A stretch of DNA of 64,000 nt from Palsa-744 sp036498265 (GCA_036498265.1 DASYFT010000006.1:101221-165220); one strand, 5' to 3'. Counted from the stretch's first letter, positions 16,659 to 25,012 are shown. Notes: generated by a model not told the origin, from the letters alone. Numbers and translations: made by a program.

Positions 16659-17219
16659 ATGAACAGAACTCGCGCCATCTCATTCAGCGCGCTCCTGACC
16701 CTTCTCGCGTCGGCGATCCTCGTCTTCGCCGCCGGCGGGAGCGCCGCGAAGGCGAGGGTCTCGGCCACCACGCTCGGCGTCAGGCAGACGCCGCTCGGCC
16801 GGATCCTGGTCGGCACCGGTGGCCGCACCCTGTACCTCTTCCTGGCGGACAGGCCCAACGTCAGCAGGCTCTCGCGAGCCGGCTTCGCGGCCTGGCCGGC
16901 GTTCGCCGCGAACGGTTCGCCGCAGGCGAGCGGCGGCGTCAAGCGCTCGAAGATAACGACGATCACAAGCCGCGGGGCCAAGCGCCAGCTGACCTACGCC
17001 GGACACCCGCTGTACTACTTCGTCGGGGACCAGCACGCCGGCAGCACGGCCGGCGAGGGCCTGTTCGAGTTCGGCGCACGCTGGTACGTGGTATCGCCCG
17101 CGGGCAAGGCCGTCACGAGCGCGGCGCCGAAACCCGCCCCCAGCACACCGATGCCGACCAGCACGCCGACGGCGCCGAGCACGCCGATGCCCGGATCGGC
17201 CGGGCCCTACGGGTACTGA
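16659..17219 (+). CDS. Secreted protein with COG4315/PF03640-type repeats
   Basis: 186 residues. A signal peptide (Leu-Leu-Ala-Ser-Ala-Ile-Leu-Val-Phe-Ala-Ala-Gly-Gly-Ser-Ala-Ala-Lys-Ala) is followed by two 'secreted repeat' units. The first has Gly-Arg-Thr-Leu-Tyr-Leu-Phe-Leu-Ala-Asp and Trp-Pro-Ala-Phe. The second has Thr-Tyr-Ala-Gly-His-Pro-Leu-Tyr-Tyr-Phe-Val-Gly-Asp and Ala-Gly-Glu-Gly-Leu-Phe-Glu-Phe. A Pro/Thr/Ser-rich tail ends the protein. No lipobox Cys is present. ATG 16659 is chosen because the open frame upstream has no signal peptide. Function of the family is unknown. The gene ends next to a convergent small gene (TGATCA). Confidence 0.8.
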   Translation: MNRTRAISFSALLTLLASAILVFAAGGSAAKARVSATTLGVRQTPLGRILVGTGGRTLYLFLADRPNVSRLSRAGFAAWPAFAANGSPQASGGVKRSKITTITSRGAKRQLTYAGHPLYYFVGDQHAGSTAGEGLFEFGARWYVVSPAGKAVTSAAPKPAPSTPMPTSTPTAPSTPMPGSAGPYGY

Positions 17220-17537
17220 TCAGCTCGCGGCGCGCAGCTGCGGCAGGGGGGTGCAGCAGGCTGCGGAGGCACGGCTGTACTCCGCCGCGGCCTTCTCCTC
17301 GCGGTCGATGGCCGCCAGATAGCCGGCGGCTGCGGCGCCGCGCTCGCCTGCGGATGCCGACTGCCAGCGGCGGAACGCCAGCTCGGCATCGAGTGCCGCC
17401 CCGCGCCAGGACTGGGCGCGATTGCCCAGTTCCACGACGAGCCTCGTACAGCGCTCCTTGACCCTCTGCGCCTCGGCGGGTGGAGCGGGGCGCCGAGCGG
17501 CACGTGTCCTGGTGAGGGGAAGGCGTGGGCGTCTCAT
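17220..17537 (-). CDS. Small hypothetical helical protein
   Basis: 105 residues from ATG 17537, with GAGGA about 8 bp upstream. It has a basic opening (Arg/Pro) and then a helix-rich, Ala/Arg/Glu-rich body with a Cys-Cys pair near the end. There is no signal peptide or membrane helix. Its stop abuts the stop of the convergent secreted-repeat gene. No family is recognised. The coding evidence is length, absence of internal stops and a plausible ribosome site; the other five frames are also fairly open here, so confidence is moderate. Confidence 0.45.
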   Translation of the reverse strand: MRRPRLPLTRTRAARRPAPPAEAQRVKERCTRLVVELGNRAQSWRGAALDAELAFRRWQSASAGERGAAAAGYLAAIDREEKAAAEYSRASAACCTPLPQLRAAS

Positions 17538-17729
17538 CTGGCGAGGTTCCTCGGAGTTCGCCGGCCGAGGGGGCGGGCATGGCGGTTGACTATGACCTGC
17601 TGTAGTAGTCAGATAGACACCGTGCCAGCCTGATCCTTCCCGGCGGCGTGGAGCGCTTCGATGCGATGCGCACAAGCCCCTGAGCGTTCGGCATCACCCT
17701 CGAGCGTGCCTCGATATTGTTCGGCTCCG

Positions 17730-18398
17730 GTGTCAGACAAGCGCGCAAAGCAGAAGTCCAAATACACGCTGGACCGGGGGATCCCGGGAGCATTCGAGGG
17801 CGAGACGGTCACGCGCAGGCGGTTCATGACGGTCACGGCGAACGCCGCCGGCGCGATTGCCGTGACCGCCTTCGCGCTGCCCGCGCTCGGCTTCGCGATC
17901 GGCCCGATCTTCGAAGAGCCGCCACACAAATGGGAGGACATCGGGCCGCTCGACGCCTTCAATCCGAACAACTACGTACCGGTGGTCGTCACCATCACGC
18001 CGGGGGTCAGCGAGATCGGTAAGACGACCGCCTACGTGCGCCAGCGCAATCCCGCGATCGACACGGACGCCCCCGATCGCAACACCCCCTACATCGCGAT
18101 CAGCACACGCTGCGCCCACGTCGGTTGCCCCGTGCGTTGGGTGGATGCGGCGGAGCGCTTCGTGTGCCCCTGCCACGGCGGCGTCTACGACCTGCTCGGC
18201 AGGCGTGTCAGCGGGCCGCCAGTGCGCCCGTTGGACCGATTCCCGACGCGGGTGCGCGCGGGGCGTGTCCAGCTCTACACGGCCCGTTTCTCGGTGAACA
18301 GCCAGCTTCGCCGGTTCTCGCCTCGCGACCCGGGCGAGCCGGTGGACGGCATCGGCCAGTACCTCTACCCGTCGCGACCCTCGGCCCGGAAGCCCTAG
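17730..18398 (+). CDS. qcrA: Rieske iron-sulfur subunit of menaquinol:cytochrome c reductase
   Basis: 222 residues from GTG 17730. A twin-arginine-type opening (Thr-Arg-Arg-Arg-Phe-Met-Thr at 28-34) precedes one membrane helix (about 36-60). The 2Fe-2S site is Cys128-Ala-His130-Val-Gly-Cys133 and Cys146-Pro-Cys148-His149-Gly-Gly. It carries electrons from menaquinol to cytochrome c on the outer face. The GTG overlap of cytochrome b (18398) shows an operon with the next genes, and TATTGT at 17714 could be a leaderless -10. The frame is open upstream to 17661, but that part lacks homology features. TatC, needed for Tat export of Rieske proteins, is at 22394. Confidence 0.92.
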   Translation: MSDKRAKQKSKYTLDRGIPGAFEGETVTRRRFMTVTANAAGAIAVTAFALPALGFAIGPIFEEPPHKWEDIGPLDAFNPNNYVPVVVTITPGVSEIGKTTAYVRQRNPAIDTDAPDRNTPYIAISTRCAHVGCPVRWVDAAERFVCPCHGGVYDLLGRRVSGPPVRPLDRFPTRVRAGRVQLYTARFSVNSQLRRFSPRDPGEPVDGIGQYLYPSRPSARKP

Positions 18399-19201
18399 TG
18401 CCCAGGCTCCCCACACCCAAGCTGCCCGCTGCGCTCCAGGGCCCGCCACCCCGGCCCGGCGAGGAGAACGGCAGGATGGCCCCGGCCGACGCAGCCAAGG
18501 AGGCCGGGATCGCGGTCGTCGACTGGATCGACGAGCGCACCTCGCTGAGCGGCAGCGCCCGCTGGCTGATGTTCCGCAAGGTCCCGAAGGGGACCAACTG
18601 GTACTACACGCTCGGCTCGGCGACGCTGTTCGCCTTCCTCTCGCAGGCCGTCACGGGCGTGTTCCTGGCCATGTACTACCGGCCGGACGCCGGCGGAGGC
18701 GCCTACGAATCGATCAAGCACATCACCGACCACGTCTTCCTCGGGCAGTTCGTGCGCGGCATGCACCTCTGGGGGGCGAGCGTGATGGTGGTGCTGGTGT
18801 TCCTGCACATGGCTCGCACGTTCCTGTTCGGCGCGTACAAGTACCCGCGGGAGCTCAACTGGGTGATCGGCGTGGTGCTGCTGATCCTCACGCTGGTGAT
18901 GGCGCTGACCGGCTACCTGCTGCCCTTCGACCAGAGGGCCTACTGGGCGACCGTCGTGGCCAACAACATCACCGCCACCGGCCCGCTGATCGGTCCCTAC
19001 CTCGGCGACTTCCTCAGGGCGGGACCGGAATTCGGTGCGACGACCCTGTCGCGCTTCTACTCGATCCACATGCTGCTCGTCCCGGGCCTGATCGCGGCGC
19101 TGATCGGCGCGCACCTCTACCTGGTGACCAAGCTGGGCACCACCGCGCCCCCGTGGCGGAAAGCGGAAACGAACGCCGGACTGGGCGAGGCGGAGGTCTA
19201 G
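18398..19201 (+). CDS. qcrB: Cytochrome b N-terminal subunit of menaquinol:cytochrome c reductase
   Basis: 267 residues from GTG 18398, overlapping the Rieske stop. It holds four membrane helices with the heme-ligand histidines: His123 and His137 in the second helix (Gly-Met-His-Leu-Trp-Gly...Phe-Leu-His-Met-Ala-Arg), and a second pair in Tyr-Ser-Ile-His-Met-Leu and Gly-Ala-His-Leu-Tyr. The Gly-Tyr-Leu-Leu-Pro-Phe-Asp-Gln motif of the Qo site is present. As in b6f and Bacillus complexes, the b subunit is split, and the C-terminal part is in the following gene. A polar Pro-rich opening of about 45 residues is extra. Confidence 0.93.
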   Translation: MPRLPTPKLPAALQGPPPRPGEENGRMAPADAAKEAGIAVVDWIDERTSLSGSARWLMFRKVPKGTNWYYTLGSATLFAFLSQAVTGVFLAMYYRPDAGGGAYESIKHITDHVFLGQFVRGMHLWGASVMVVLVFLHMARTFLFGAYKYPRELNWVIGVVLLILTLVMALTGYLLPFDQRAYWATVVANNITATGPLIGPYLGDFLRAGPEFGATTLSRFYSIHMLLVPGLIAALIGAHLYLVTKLGTTAPPWRKAETNAGLGEAEV

Positions 19202-19255
19202 GGAGATGCCCGGCCGACCGCAGCCATCAGCCCGGCTCCGCCGGAGCGATCCTCG

Positions 19256-19990
19256 ATGAACAAGCGCGAGAAGGAGGACTACCTCCGCGAGTACGGGATC
19301 CTCAAGGCGAAAGGCAAGCCGTTCTTCCCCTACGCGGTCGCCAAGGACGGGGCCATGGCCTGCGTGGTCCTCGCCGTCATCATCATCCTGTCGCTGGTGC
19401 TCGGCGCCGGGCAGGGTCCCAAGCCGAACCCCACGACCACCTCATACGTGCCCCGGCCGGACTGGTACTTCTTCTTCCTGTTCGAGCTGCTACGCGTCAT
19501 CAAGCCGGACGCGTTCACCCAGATGGCGACGATCGGGATCCCGACCCTCGGGATGGTCCTGCTCTTTCTCCTGCCGTTCTACGACCGCGGCCCCGAGCGC
19601 CGGCCCGAGCGCCGGCCGATCGCGATGGTCACCTTCGTCGTGGTGGTCGGGGCGATGGCCCTGCTCACCTACCAGGGCGCGCACGCCGGGGACCCGACGA
19701 CCATCTCCCTGCCCACCCCGCAGAGGATCGTCAAGGCCGGCGGGGCCCAGCTCGCCGAATACGAAGCCGGCAAGGCCGTTGTCGCCCAGTCGGGCTGCCT
19801 TGCGTGCCACAAGATCGGTGAAAACGGAAACGGCGGCCCCGGCCCGAACCTGACCCGGGTAGCCACGCGCCTGCCTGCAGGAGCGATCGCCCGGACGCTG
19901 GTCAACCCGACGGCGCCGATGCCCTCGTTCCGCAACCTGCCTCCCAACAAGTTCAAGGCCGCCGTCGCTTTCCTGAGCCAGCTCAAGTAG
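19256..19990 (+). CDS. qcrC: Cytochrome b subunit IV / cytochrome c fusion protein
   Basis: 244 residues. Residues 1-140 match subunit IV-like cytochrome b C-terminal helices, with Arg-Pro-Asp-Trp-Tyr-Phe at 67-72 in place of the mitochondrial Pro-Glu-Trp-Tyr. A last membrane helix leads into a monoheme cytochrome c domain with Cys181-Leu-Ala-Cys184-His185 and a likely axial Met222 (Ala-Pro-Met-Pro-Ser-Phe). This is the Bacillus QcrC arrangement. Heme is attached outside the membrane. It ends 6 bp before menG, joining quinone synthesis to quinol oxidation in one transcript. Confidence 0.92.
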   Translation: MNKREKEDYLREYGILKAKGKPFFPYAVAKDGAMACVVLAVIIILSLVLGAGQGPKPNPTTTSYVPRPDWYFFFLFELLRVIKPDAFTQMATIGIPTLGMVLLFLLPFYDRGPERRPERRPIAMVTFVVVVGAMALLTYQGAHAGDPTTISLPTPQRIVKAGGAQLAEYEAGKAVVAQSGCLACHKIGENGNGGPGPNLTRVATRLPAGAIARTLVNPTAPMPSFRNLPPNKFKAAVAFLSQLK

Positions 19991-19996
19991 AGCCGT

Positions 19997-20773
19997 ATGG
20001 AAAACGCTGGCCGGCTGGATGCAGACCGGGTGCGCGCGATGTTCGACCGCATCGCGGGGGTCTACGACCTGATGAACACGGCGATGACGGCCGGCCTGCA
20101 CCATCGCTGGCGCGAGCGCGCGGCCGAGCTGGCCGGCGTGGGACCGGGGAGCCGCGTGCTGGACGTGGCAACCGGCACCGGAGACATGGCGCTCAAGCTC
20201 GCCAGGCGCGTGTCGCCGGCGGGGCAGGTCGTCGCCGTCGACTTCTCGGAGGCCATGCTCGCGCGCGCCCGGGCGAAGGCCGAGAGCAGCGATGAGCCTG
20301 TGCGCCCGCAATTCGAATGGGCCGACGCGATGGCGCTCCCCTACGAGGACGACTCCTTCGATGCCGCCACCGTGGGGTTCGGCGCACGCAACTTCGACGA
20401 CCTCGGCCGGGGCATCGCGGAGATGGCGCGCGTGGTCCGGCCGGGCGGCCGGGTGGTGGTGCTCGAGATAACCACCCCGACCCGGCCCCCTCTGTCCCTG
20501 TTCTACAGGGTGTGGTTCGACCGGTTCGTCCCGCTGCTCGGCCGGCTCGCCGGCGCCGTGCTCGCCGTCGCGAGGCGGGTCGGAGCCGGCGGTTCGGGTG
20601 GCTCGATCGGCGACGCCTACACATACCTCCCGAGCTCCGTCCGGCGCTTCCCGGGTCCCGCGGCGCTGGCCGGCGAGATGGAGCGGGCGGGCCTCGGCGA
20701 GATCTCCTACATCCTCACGGCCGGCGGGATCGTGGCCATCCACGCAGGCACGGTTGGACCGGAGCGGGCATGA
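19997..20773 (+). CDS. menG: Demethylmenaquinone methyltransferase
   Basis: 258 residues of the UbiE/MenG class I SAM methyltransferase family, which performs the last methylation of menaquinone. It has Arg-Val-Arg-Ala-Met-Phe-Asp-Arg-Ile-Ala-Gly-Val-Tyr-Asp near the start, the SAM loop Val-Leu-Asp-Val-Ala-Thr-Gly-Thr-Gly-Asp, Asp-Ala-Ala-Thr-Val-Gly-Phe-Gly-Ala-Arg-Asn, and Tyr-Thr-Tyr-Leu-Pro-Ser-Ser-Val. Its stop overlaps the ATG of the polyprenyl diphosphate synthase by 4 bp. Menaquinone is the expected quinone in this lineage, hence menG rather than ubiE. Confidence 0.92.
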   Translation: MENAGRLDADRVRAMFDRIAGVYDLMNTAMTAGLHHRWRERAAELAGVGPGSRVLDVATGTGDMALKLARRVSPAGQVVAVDFSEAMLARARAKAESSDEPVRPQFEWADAMALPYEDDSFDAATVGFGARNFDDLGRGIAEMARVVRPGGRVVVLEITTPTRPPLSLFYRVWFDRFVPLLGRLAGAVLAVARRVGAGGSGGSIGDAYTYLPSSVRRFPGPAALAGEMERAGLGEISYILTAGGIVAIHAGTVGPERA

Positions 20774-21813
20774 TGGTCGGAGTGGGCAGCACAGCGGCCA
20801 TCGGACCCGAGGGTGGCGTGGACGGGCTCGACGCGATCATGCGACGCGGCGGCGACGGGCTGCGCGAGCGCATGGCGCGCACCGAGCTGCACCTCGAGCG
20901 CGTCACGCTGCAAGCGGGCTCGCCGCTGGCCACGCACGCGAACGCGACGATCAGCGCCGGCGGAAAGCGGCTGCGGCCCCTGCTCGTGGTGCTCGCCGCC
21001 GAGTCCGCCGGCGGGCCGCCCGACACGGTGGAGGGCGAGGAGCGGCTCGTGCGCGCTGCGGTGGCCGTCGAGCTGGTCCACTCCGCGACGCTCGTCCACG
21101 ACGACCTGATCGACGGCGCGCAGCTGCGCAGGGGCCACCCGACGGTGGCGAGCGTGGCGGGGCGCGAGGTCGCGGTCGCCACGGGCGACCTGCTCTTCTC
21201 CCGCGCCTTCGCCGAGCTCGCGCGCAACGACGACGCGGATCAGCTGTCCGCCCTCTCCGATGCGAGCTCGGCGCTGGCCGCCGGCGAGCTGCTCCAACGC
21301 GAGGACGCGTATGCGTCGCACGTGGCCGTGGATCGCTACCTGAAGCGCTGCGAGCTGAAGACCGCGGCGCTGTTCGAGGCCGCCTGCCGGCTGGGGGCCC
21401 TGACCGCGATCGGCGCCTCCGCAGCGCTCGCGGACGCCCTCGGCGCGTTCGCGCGGCGGATCGGCCTGGCCTTCCAGATGCTCGACGACGTCCTGGACGT
21501 GTCCGGGCCCGTGGAGCGCACGGGCAAGTCGCGCGGGACGGACCTGCTCGACGGCACGGTCACGCTTCCGCTGATCCTCGCGCGCGAGCGGGACCCCGCG
21601 CTCGCGGTGCTGGACCTCGCCCGGCTGGGCGGCCCGCTGGAGGCCGAGGAGCTGTGCGAGCGGATCGCCGCGACCGGCGCGCTGAGCGAGGCTCGCGAAC
21701 GGGCGCTGGCGGTGGTCGCCGAGGCCAAGGCGGAGCTACCCACCGTGCTGCCGGACGGCCGCGGCGCGCTGCTCGATCTGGTCGCCGACGCCGTCGTCGA
21801 GCGCTACCGCTAG
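20770..21813 (+). CDS. Polyprenyl diphosphate synthase (menaquinone side chain)
   Basis: 347 residues. This trans-isoprenyl diphosphate synthase has both aspartate-rich sites, His-Asp-Asp-Leu-Ile-Asp and Leu-Asp-Asp-Val-Leu-Asp, plus Gly-Gly-Lys-Arg-Leu-Arg-Pro for isopentenyl diphosphate binding. Asp-Asp-x-x-Asp spacing without an insert and a small residue before the first site fit a long-chain (C30-C50) synthase. It begins inside the menG stop (ATGA), as in other menaquinone operons. The chain length cannot be deduced with confidence. The frame upstream of 20770 is a shadow of menG. Confidence 0.92.
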   Translation: MMVGVGSTAAIGPEGGVDGLDAIMRRGGDGLRERMARTELHLERVTLQAGSPLATHANATISAGGKRLRPLLVVLAAESAGGPPDTVEGEERLVRAAVAVELVHSATLVHDDLIDGAQLRRGHPTVASVAGREVAVATGDLLFSRAFAELARNDDADQLSALSDASSALAAGELLQREDAYASHVAVDRYLKRCELKTAALFEAACRLGALTAIGASAALADALGAFARRIGLAFQMLDDVLDVSGPVERTGKSRGTDLLDGTVTLPLILARERDPALAVLDLARLGGPLEAEELCERIAATGALSEARERALAVVAEAKAELPTVLPDGRGALLDLVADAVVERYR

Positions 21814-21820
21814 GAGCTGC

Positions 21821-22246
21821 TCAGAAGTCGGTGGGGGTGATGACGTCGGCCTCCAGCGCGCGAACGAAGAACTCGATTTCCTCGGACATGTTCGCGTGCG
21901 TCATGCGCCGCAGGTCGCCGAGCAGCGCGCTCGAGCCGCGATCCAGCTCGTCATCGAGCCGTTCCACGGTGACCTGCTCGAATACGCCCTCGCGCCTGGA
22001 CTCGCACTCCGGACAGCGCAGCAGGATGCGCCAGTGCCGCGGACCCTCCTCCGACCAGTCGAGCGGGTAGGCGAGCTCGCCGCCGCAGTGAAAGCAGATG
22101 TGAAGAGCCTCGGGGGCGCAGGTCCCGTCGGCCGCCTCGAGCTGCCCGCCGCAGACCACGTCGGTCTGCTCGACGCCCTGCGGCTGCGGGCGCTGCTCGA
22201 TGTCTGGGTCGTTCTCGGAGTGCATGGCCGTTGTCCCCGTTGTCAT
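21821..22246 (-). CDS. Zinc-ribbon hypothetical protein
   Basis: 141 residues. The core has Cys-Phe-His-Cys-Gly-Gly and, about 30 residues later, Cys-Pro-Glu-Cys, a four-cysteine zinc ribbon. An acidic Glu/Asp-rich helical tail follows, with Gly-Asp-Leu-Arg-Arg-Met-Thr-His-Ala-Asn-Met. An alternative ATG at 22225 would shorten the disordered opening by seven residues. It lies alone and convergent with the synthase. No name can be given; a nucleic-acid-binding or protein-interaction adaptor is possible. The spacing and completeness of the zinc site make it a real gene. Confidence 0.65.
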   Translation of the reverse strand: MTTGTTAMHSENDPDIEQRPQPQGVEQTDVVCGGQLEAADGTCAPEALHICFHCGGELAYPLDWSEEGPRHWRILLRCPECESRREGVFEQVTVERLDDELDRGSSALLGDLRRMTHANMSEEIEFFVRALEADVITPTDF

Positions 22247-22393
22247 CGACGCCGAGCGCGGACGGCTTTAGCCCCTTGCCGAGGCATTCACGCAATTGCT
22301 GCGCCCAGCACCGGGACGAGCAGCTTTGCTGGCGATTGACCGGCGCGGGCGCCGGCGGCGCTCGAGGACCACGGTGGTAGGTTCAATGGGGCA

Positions 22394-23473
22394 ATGGTGA
22401 GCGCGATCCGCACGATCGGCCACGAGGACCGGCTGAGCCTCGTGGACCACCTCGACGAGCTGCGCACGCGCCTGATCCTCAGCGCCGTCGCGCTTGCGAT
22501 CGCGTTCGGGTTCTGCCTGTGGCAGAACCACGCGCTGCTGAAGATCATCAACCACCCGCTGCAGACGCAGACCCAGAAGCAGGTCGCTAAAGGCCAGGGC
22601 ACGGTGGGCCAGGCGGTCCTCGCACAGCAGGCCGTGCTGAAGGTCGCCGAGGACACCCAGGCCGCGCTCGGCGTGCTCGCCAGACCGGACAGCGGCCTGT
22701 CGGCCGCGGCGCGCGCCCGGATGCCCGCGCTGATCGCGGCGCTCCAGGCCGACGTGGCGAAGCTGCCGCGCAACCCGCAGGGCGACAAGCCCGTGACGCT
22801 CGGCGTGGGCGAGCCGTTCACCACCACGATCAAGGTCACTCTGTACTTCGCCCTGGTCATCTCGCTGCCGGTGATCCTCTACGAGCTCTACGGCTTCATC
22901 ATGCCCGCGCTCGAGCCACGGGAGAGACGCGTCGCGAGGCCGCTTCTGGCAGCCGTGCCCGTCCTGTTCGCGGTCGGCGTCCTGTTCGGGTACTTCGTGG
23001 TGCTTCCGGCCGCCGTGCGGTTCTTCGTGAACTTCAATGCGAGTGAGTTCAACGTGCTCGTCCAGGCTAGCCAGTTCTACGGCTTCGCGGCGACCGTGCT
23101 GCTGGCGATGGGCCTGATCTTCCAGATCCCGGTTCTGATCATCGGGGCCACCCGTCTGGGGCTGGTGACGCCTCAGCAGCTGCGCAAGCACCGGCGCTAT
23201 GCCCTGGTGGCGTGCGCTGCGCTCGCCGCCTTCCTCCCCGGCGACCTGATCACGCTGGCGCTCGAGACGATCCCGCTCTACCTCCTCTACGAGGCGAGTA
23301 TCCTGGTGGCGTCATTTGTAGGGAGAGCCGATCTCGACCTGCGCGATGAGGACGCCGCGGACGCTCGCGGCAGCCGGCATCCCGCGGATGATCCGGCGCC
23401 GCCCCCGGACCACCCAGTGGAGCCATCCGTGCAGGACATAATCGATCACGTGGACCCCAGGCTGTCGGACTGA
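22394..23473 (+). CDS. tatC: Twin-arginine translocase subunit TatC with a loop insertion
   Basis: 359 residues, about 100 longer than usual. The N-terminus has the signal-peptide-binding Asp-His-Leu-Asp-Glu-Leu-Arg-Thr-Arg-Leu. TM1 ends near residue 45. Residues of about 57-135 form an extra Gln/Ala-rich, probably coiled extracytoplasmic segment before the usual Pro-Phe-Thr-Thr-Thr-Ile-Lys-Val motif. Five further helices follow, with Tyr-Glu-Leu-Tyr-Gly-Phe-Ile-Met-Pro-Ala-Leu and Gly-Leu-Ile-Phe-Gln-Ile-Pro-Val. An acidic Pro-rich tail ends it. TatC recognises Tat signals; the Rieske protein nearby is a likely client. No tatA is in the window. Its stop shares a base with the next ATG. Confidence 0.92.
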   Translation: MVSAIRTIGHEDRLSLVDHLDELRTRLILSAVALAIAFGFCLWQNHALLKIINHPLQTQTQKQVAKGQGTVGQAVLAQQAVLKVAEDTQAALGVLARPDSGLSAAARARMPALIAALQADVAKLPRNPQGDKPVTLGVGEPFTTTIKVTLYFALVISLPVILYELYGFIMPALEPRERRVARPLLAAVPVLFAVGVLFGYFVVLPAAVRFFVNFNASEFNVLVQASQFYGFAATVLLAMGLIFQIPVLIIGATRLGLVTPQQLRKHRRYALVACAALAAFLPGDLITLALETIPLYLLYEASILVASFVGRADLDLRDEDAADARGSRHPADDPAPPPDHPVEPSVQDIIDHVDPRLSD

Positions 23474-24267
23474 TGCTGTTCGACCTGCGTGGACGCGGCC
23501 GTCGTCGGACTGTCCGGATCATCTACATGGGGCTGGCCCTGCTGATCGGGGTGGGACTGGTCGGCTTCGGCATCGGCGGCGGGTTCGGCGGCGGGGGCCT
23601 CCTGAACGCCGCCAGCAACAACGAAGGCTCCAGCAGCGCGAGCTTCGCGAGCCAGATCAAGCACTACCGCAAACTGACCCAGACCCAGCCCAGCAACATC
23701 GCGGCCTGGGAAGGCCTGACGAAGGCCCTGCTCCACGAAGCCGGCGGGAGCGCGTTCGTGAGCGAATCGGGTGAAGTGTCGGCCAAGGGCAAGGAACTGC
23801 TCAGGCAGGCCGCTGAGGCCTGGTCGAGCTACCTGGCGCTGAAGCCGCCGAACCCCAACCCCGAACTGGCGCAGCTGATGGTCAACCACGTCTACAACGA
23901 ACAGAGCCTCAACGAACCGGCCCAGGCGGTGAGTGCGCTGCAGATCGTCCTGGCGACACGGCCCAAGAGCGCGGCGCTGTGGGCCGCCCTGGCCGAGTAC
24001 GCGTACAAAGCCCACAACACGCGGATCGGCGATCTCGCCTCCGCCAAGGCTGTGGCCCTGGCGCCGGCGGCGCAGAAGGCGCGCCTGAAAACCGAACTGG
24101 CCGAAGTCAGGAAGTCGCCCAGCGGCGGCGGCAAGATCTACACGACCACGACCAACGGCAAAACCTACACCGGCACGCTGAATGCCAACAAAGAACTGCG
24201 CGCCACCGAAGTCCAGAAAACGACGCCGGCGCCGGCCGCCCCGACGTCGACGACCACCAAGAAATAG
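23473..24267 (+). CDS. Membrane-anchored TPR-like protein coupled to tatC
   Basis: 264 residues. An Arg-rich cytoplasmic start and one membrane helix (about residues 14-38) are followed by an extracytoplasmic alpha-helical region. This has TPR-like units: Pro-Ser-Asn-Ile-Ala-Ala-Trp-Glu-Gly-Leu-Thr-Lys-Ala-Leu, then Ala-Val-Ser-Ala-Leu-Gln-Ile-Val-Leu-Ala, then Leu-Trp-Ala-Ala-Leu-Ala-Glu-Tyr-Ala-Tyr. A Thr-rich tail (Thr-Thr-Thr-Lys-Lys) ends it. The stop/start overlap with tatC (TGATG) suggests coupled production. It may dock on the long TatC loop, but that is inference. Its glycine-rich spacer and tail are low complexity. Confidence 0.65.
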   Translation: MLFDLRGRGRRRTVRIIYMGLALLIGVGLVGFGIGGGFGGGGLLNAASNNEGSSSASFASQIKHYRKLTQTQPSNIAAWEGLTKALLHEAGGSAFVSESGEVSAKGKELLRQAAEAWSSYLALKPPNPNPELAQLMVNHVYNEQSLNEPAQAVSALQIVLATRPKSAALWAALAEYAYKAHNTRIGDLASAKAVALAPAAQKARLKTELAEVRKSPSGGGKIYTTTTNGKTYTGTLNANKELRATEVQKTTPAPAAPTSTTTKK

Positions 24268-24278
24268 GCGGGCTCGGG

Positions 24279-24284
24279 TAGAAT
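24279..24284 (+). promoter_or_regulatory. Candidate -10 box of tRNA-Lys
   Basis: TAGAAT lies 38 bp before the tRNA. No good -35 is visible 16-19 bp upstream, so this is weak. Confidence 0.3.
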
Positions 24285-24322
24285 CGAAGCCGCAGCCGGC
24301 GAACCCGCGCCGGCGCCCTCGA

Positions 24323-24395
24323 GGGCCGTTAGCTCAACCGGCAGAGCAGGGGCCTCTTAAGCCCAAGGTTGCAGGTTCGATTCCTGCACGGCCCA
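24323..24395 (+). tRNA. tRNA-Lys (anticodon CTT)
   Basis: The cloverleaf folds by eye. The 7-bp acceptor stem is GGGCCGT/ACGGCCC, the D-stem is GCTC/GAGC, and the anticodon loop CTCTTAA reads CTT. The 5-bp T-stem is GCAGG/CCTGC around TTCGATT, and the discriminator is A. The anticodon stem has one G-A mismatch at its outer pair. CCA is not encoded. No integrase or duplicated tRNA end is next to it. Confidence 0.93.
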
Positions 24396-24418
24396 TACAC
24401 AACCGGATGATGCAGGCC

Positions 24419-25012
24419 ATGTCGCAGGATCATGACGGGGTGCCGTCGTTCGCACTCGGCGACGGGCGCGCCCTGCGGCCGCTGGAGGATGACGACGCCA
24501 CGGAGCTGCACGCGCTGATCGAAGCCAATCGCCCGCGGCTGGCGCGCTGGATGGCGTGGGCCGCCGGTCACGAGACGGCGGCGCAGACGCTGGAGTTCAT
24601 CCGCTCCACCCAGCGGCAAATGGCGGGCAACCACGGGTTGCAGCTGGCGCTGACCGTCGACCGGGCGATCGCCGGGATGGTGGGCTTCCATGCGATCGAT
24701 TGGCAGAACCGCGCCACGAGCCTCGGCTACTGGCTGGCCGAGGAGCACGAGGGCCGGGGTACGATGACGAGCGCCGTCCGGGTCCTCACGCAGCACGCGT
24801 TCGGGCACTGGGGACTGAACCGCGTGGAGATCCGCGCCGACATCGAGAACGAGCGCAGCCGCGCCATCCCGGAGCGCCTCGGCTTCCGGCACGAGGGCAC
24901 GCTCCGGCAGTCCTACCGGATCGCCGGTGAGCGCTACAGCGACGACGCCGTCTATGCGATGCTCGCCGCAGACTGGCCCGGGGCTCAGCGGCGCGAGACG
25001 TCTTCGAGGTAG
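24419..25012 (+). CDS. GNAT N-acetyltransferase (RimJ/RimL-like)
   Basis: About 197 residues. It matches the RimL/YdaF-type fold: Leu-Gly-Asp-Gly-Arg-Ala-Leu-Arg-Pro-Leu opening, Ala-Thr-Ser-Leu-Gly-Tyr-Trp-Leu, the acetyl-CoA loop region Glu-His-Glu-Gly-Arg-Gly-Thr-Met-Thr, Asn-Arg-Val-Glu-Ile-Arg, and Asn-Glu-Arg-Ser-Arg-Ala-Ile-Pro-Glu-Arg-Leu-Gly-Phe. Family members acetylate protein N-termini or small molecules. Three in-frame ATGs (24407, 24410, 24419) exist and none has a clear ribosome site; the last gives the usual lead length. The frame upstream reads through the tRNA and is not coding. The 3' end overlaps the convergent sulfotransferase by 28 bp. Confidence 0.85.
   Translation: MSQDHDGVPSFALGDGRALRPLEDDDATELHALIEANRPRLARWMAWAAGHETAAQTLEFIRSTQRQMAGNHGLQLALTVDRAIAGMVGFHAIDWQNRATSLGYWLAEEHEGRGTMTSAVRVLTQHAFGHWGLNRVEIRADIENERSRAIPERLGFRHEGTLRQSYRIAGERYSDDAVYAMLAADWPGAQRRETSSR

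Noticed and set aside
24323..24395. tRNA-Lys as an integration site
   Set aside because: No integrase, no repeated tRNA end, and normal genes on both sides.
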